Assembly: GCF_964204865.1 (NCBI RefSeq)
Contig: NC_135252.1
Coordinates: 23,581,383 to 23,645,382, forward strand
Reading direction: 5' to 3'
DNA from: Styela clava
Taxonomy: Eukaryota > Chordata > Ascidiacea > Stolidobranchia > Styelidae
Length of the DNA: 64,000 nucleotides
The position numbers were made by a program, and so were the translations under genes. The notes beneath the pieces were generated by a model, which saw nothing but the letters and a program-made list of their open reading frames with translations, did not search any database and was not told the origin of the DNA. Shown here piece after piece: positions 63,967 through 64,000 of this stretch (positions within the stretch are counted from its first letter, which is position 1; every line of letters starts with the position of its first letter).

Positions 63967-64000
63967 TGCATTGGCCGGGAATCGAGCCCGGGCCTCCCGC
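63967..64000 (-). tRNA. tRNA-Gly, cut by window edge
   Basis: Only the 3' acceptor, T arm and part of the variable loop are in the window; T-loop reads TTCGATT with one change at its 5' stem side (cgagccc). Confidence 0.85.

Larger units (their letters stand above)
48863..64000 (-). repeat. tandem tRNA gene array, right segment
   Basis: Direct continuation of the left array after the LINE. The first unit resumes in the same truncated Gly that stops at 43915. It shares rare variants with the unit at 40767-40898, such as gtggcagacg and tcaattacattttg. The segment runs off the right edge inside a Gly gene, so the array is larger than the window. Confidence 0.97.
56899..64000. repeat. distant duplicate of the 19.5-26.6 kb patch
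   Basis: Loci match 19519-21345 at offsets 37378-37386, then 23445-26591 at +35286 (Gly 23445/58731, 24491/59777, 25537/60823, 26591/61877). Ser-C 19519 and 56899 uniquely share aagttcaacgtc. The block corresponding to 21.4-23.4 kb is skipped. Confidence 0.8.

Noticed and set aside
1-64000. tRNA-derived SINE family
   Set aside because: Loci are in fixed order and one orientation, with conserved spacers, no A-rich tails and no target duplications around each copy.

Overview
The window is animal nuclear DNA, probably from an invertebrate. The species cannot be fixed from the sequence. Apart from one non-LTR retrotransposon it is a single tandem array of tRNA genes that runs off both ends. All tRNA loci are on the minus strand. 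The cloverleaves are eukaryotic: no encoded CCA, 82-nt serine tRNAs, and oligo-T Pol III stops. The array contains no real protein gene; its many short ORFs are antisense readings of tRNAs.

The dominant repeat unit is about 1046 bp (1054 bp where an 8-bp catatgtt is duplicated). In plus-strand order it holds Ser-A (decayed), Arg 5' half, Gly(GCC) full, Ser-B (decayed), Ser-C(TGA) intact, Arg(TCT) full, Gly lacking its 3' end. The unit is an old head-to-tail duplication of a Ser-Arg-Gly trio plus an extra Ser. The two halves have decayed in complementary fashion, so each unit keeps about one good Gly, one good Arg and one good Ser. I counted 53 complete Gly loci plus one cut by the window edge, 60 full-length Arg, 54 Ser-C, 60 Ser-A (one cut), 54 Ser-B, 54 Arg halves and 60 truncated Gly.

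Layout by region. About 0-19 kb is a patch with half-units and an 8.2-8.7 kb segmental duplication (about 2.3-10.5 kb against 10.5-18.7 kb). About 19-32.5 kb is more regular and contains a 5246-bp (five-unit) higher-order repeat. About 31.8-43.9 kb contains 3138-bp (three-unit) higher-order repeats and is interrupted at 43915. 43916-48855 is an intact-looking LINE with ORF1 (326 aa, coiled coil plus RNA-binding-like domain) and ORF2 (987 aa, endonuclease plus reverse transcriptase). 48863-56.6 kb resumes the same interrupted unit and then varied units. 56.6-64 kb closely repeats the 19-26.6 kb patch.

The most interesting content is a set of anticodon changes carried by many copies in otherwise recognisable tRNA bodies: Arg body with UUU (16 copies), Ser body with UUA, which reads the UAA stop codon (5 copies), Ser body with UGU (3), and Gly body with GUC (3). 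Most of these also carry structural defects, so some or all may be dead. The exceptions worth testing are named in the findings. No stretch longer than 300 bases lacks a tRNA locus except inside the LINE, where the 3' UTR (48176-48855) has no gene.
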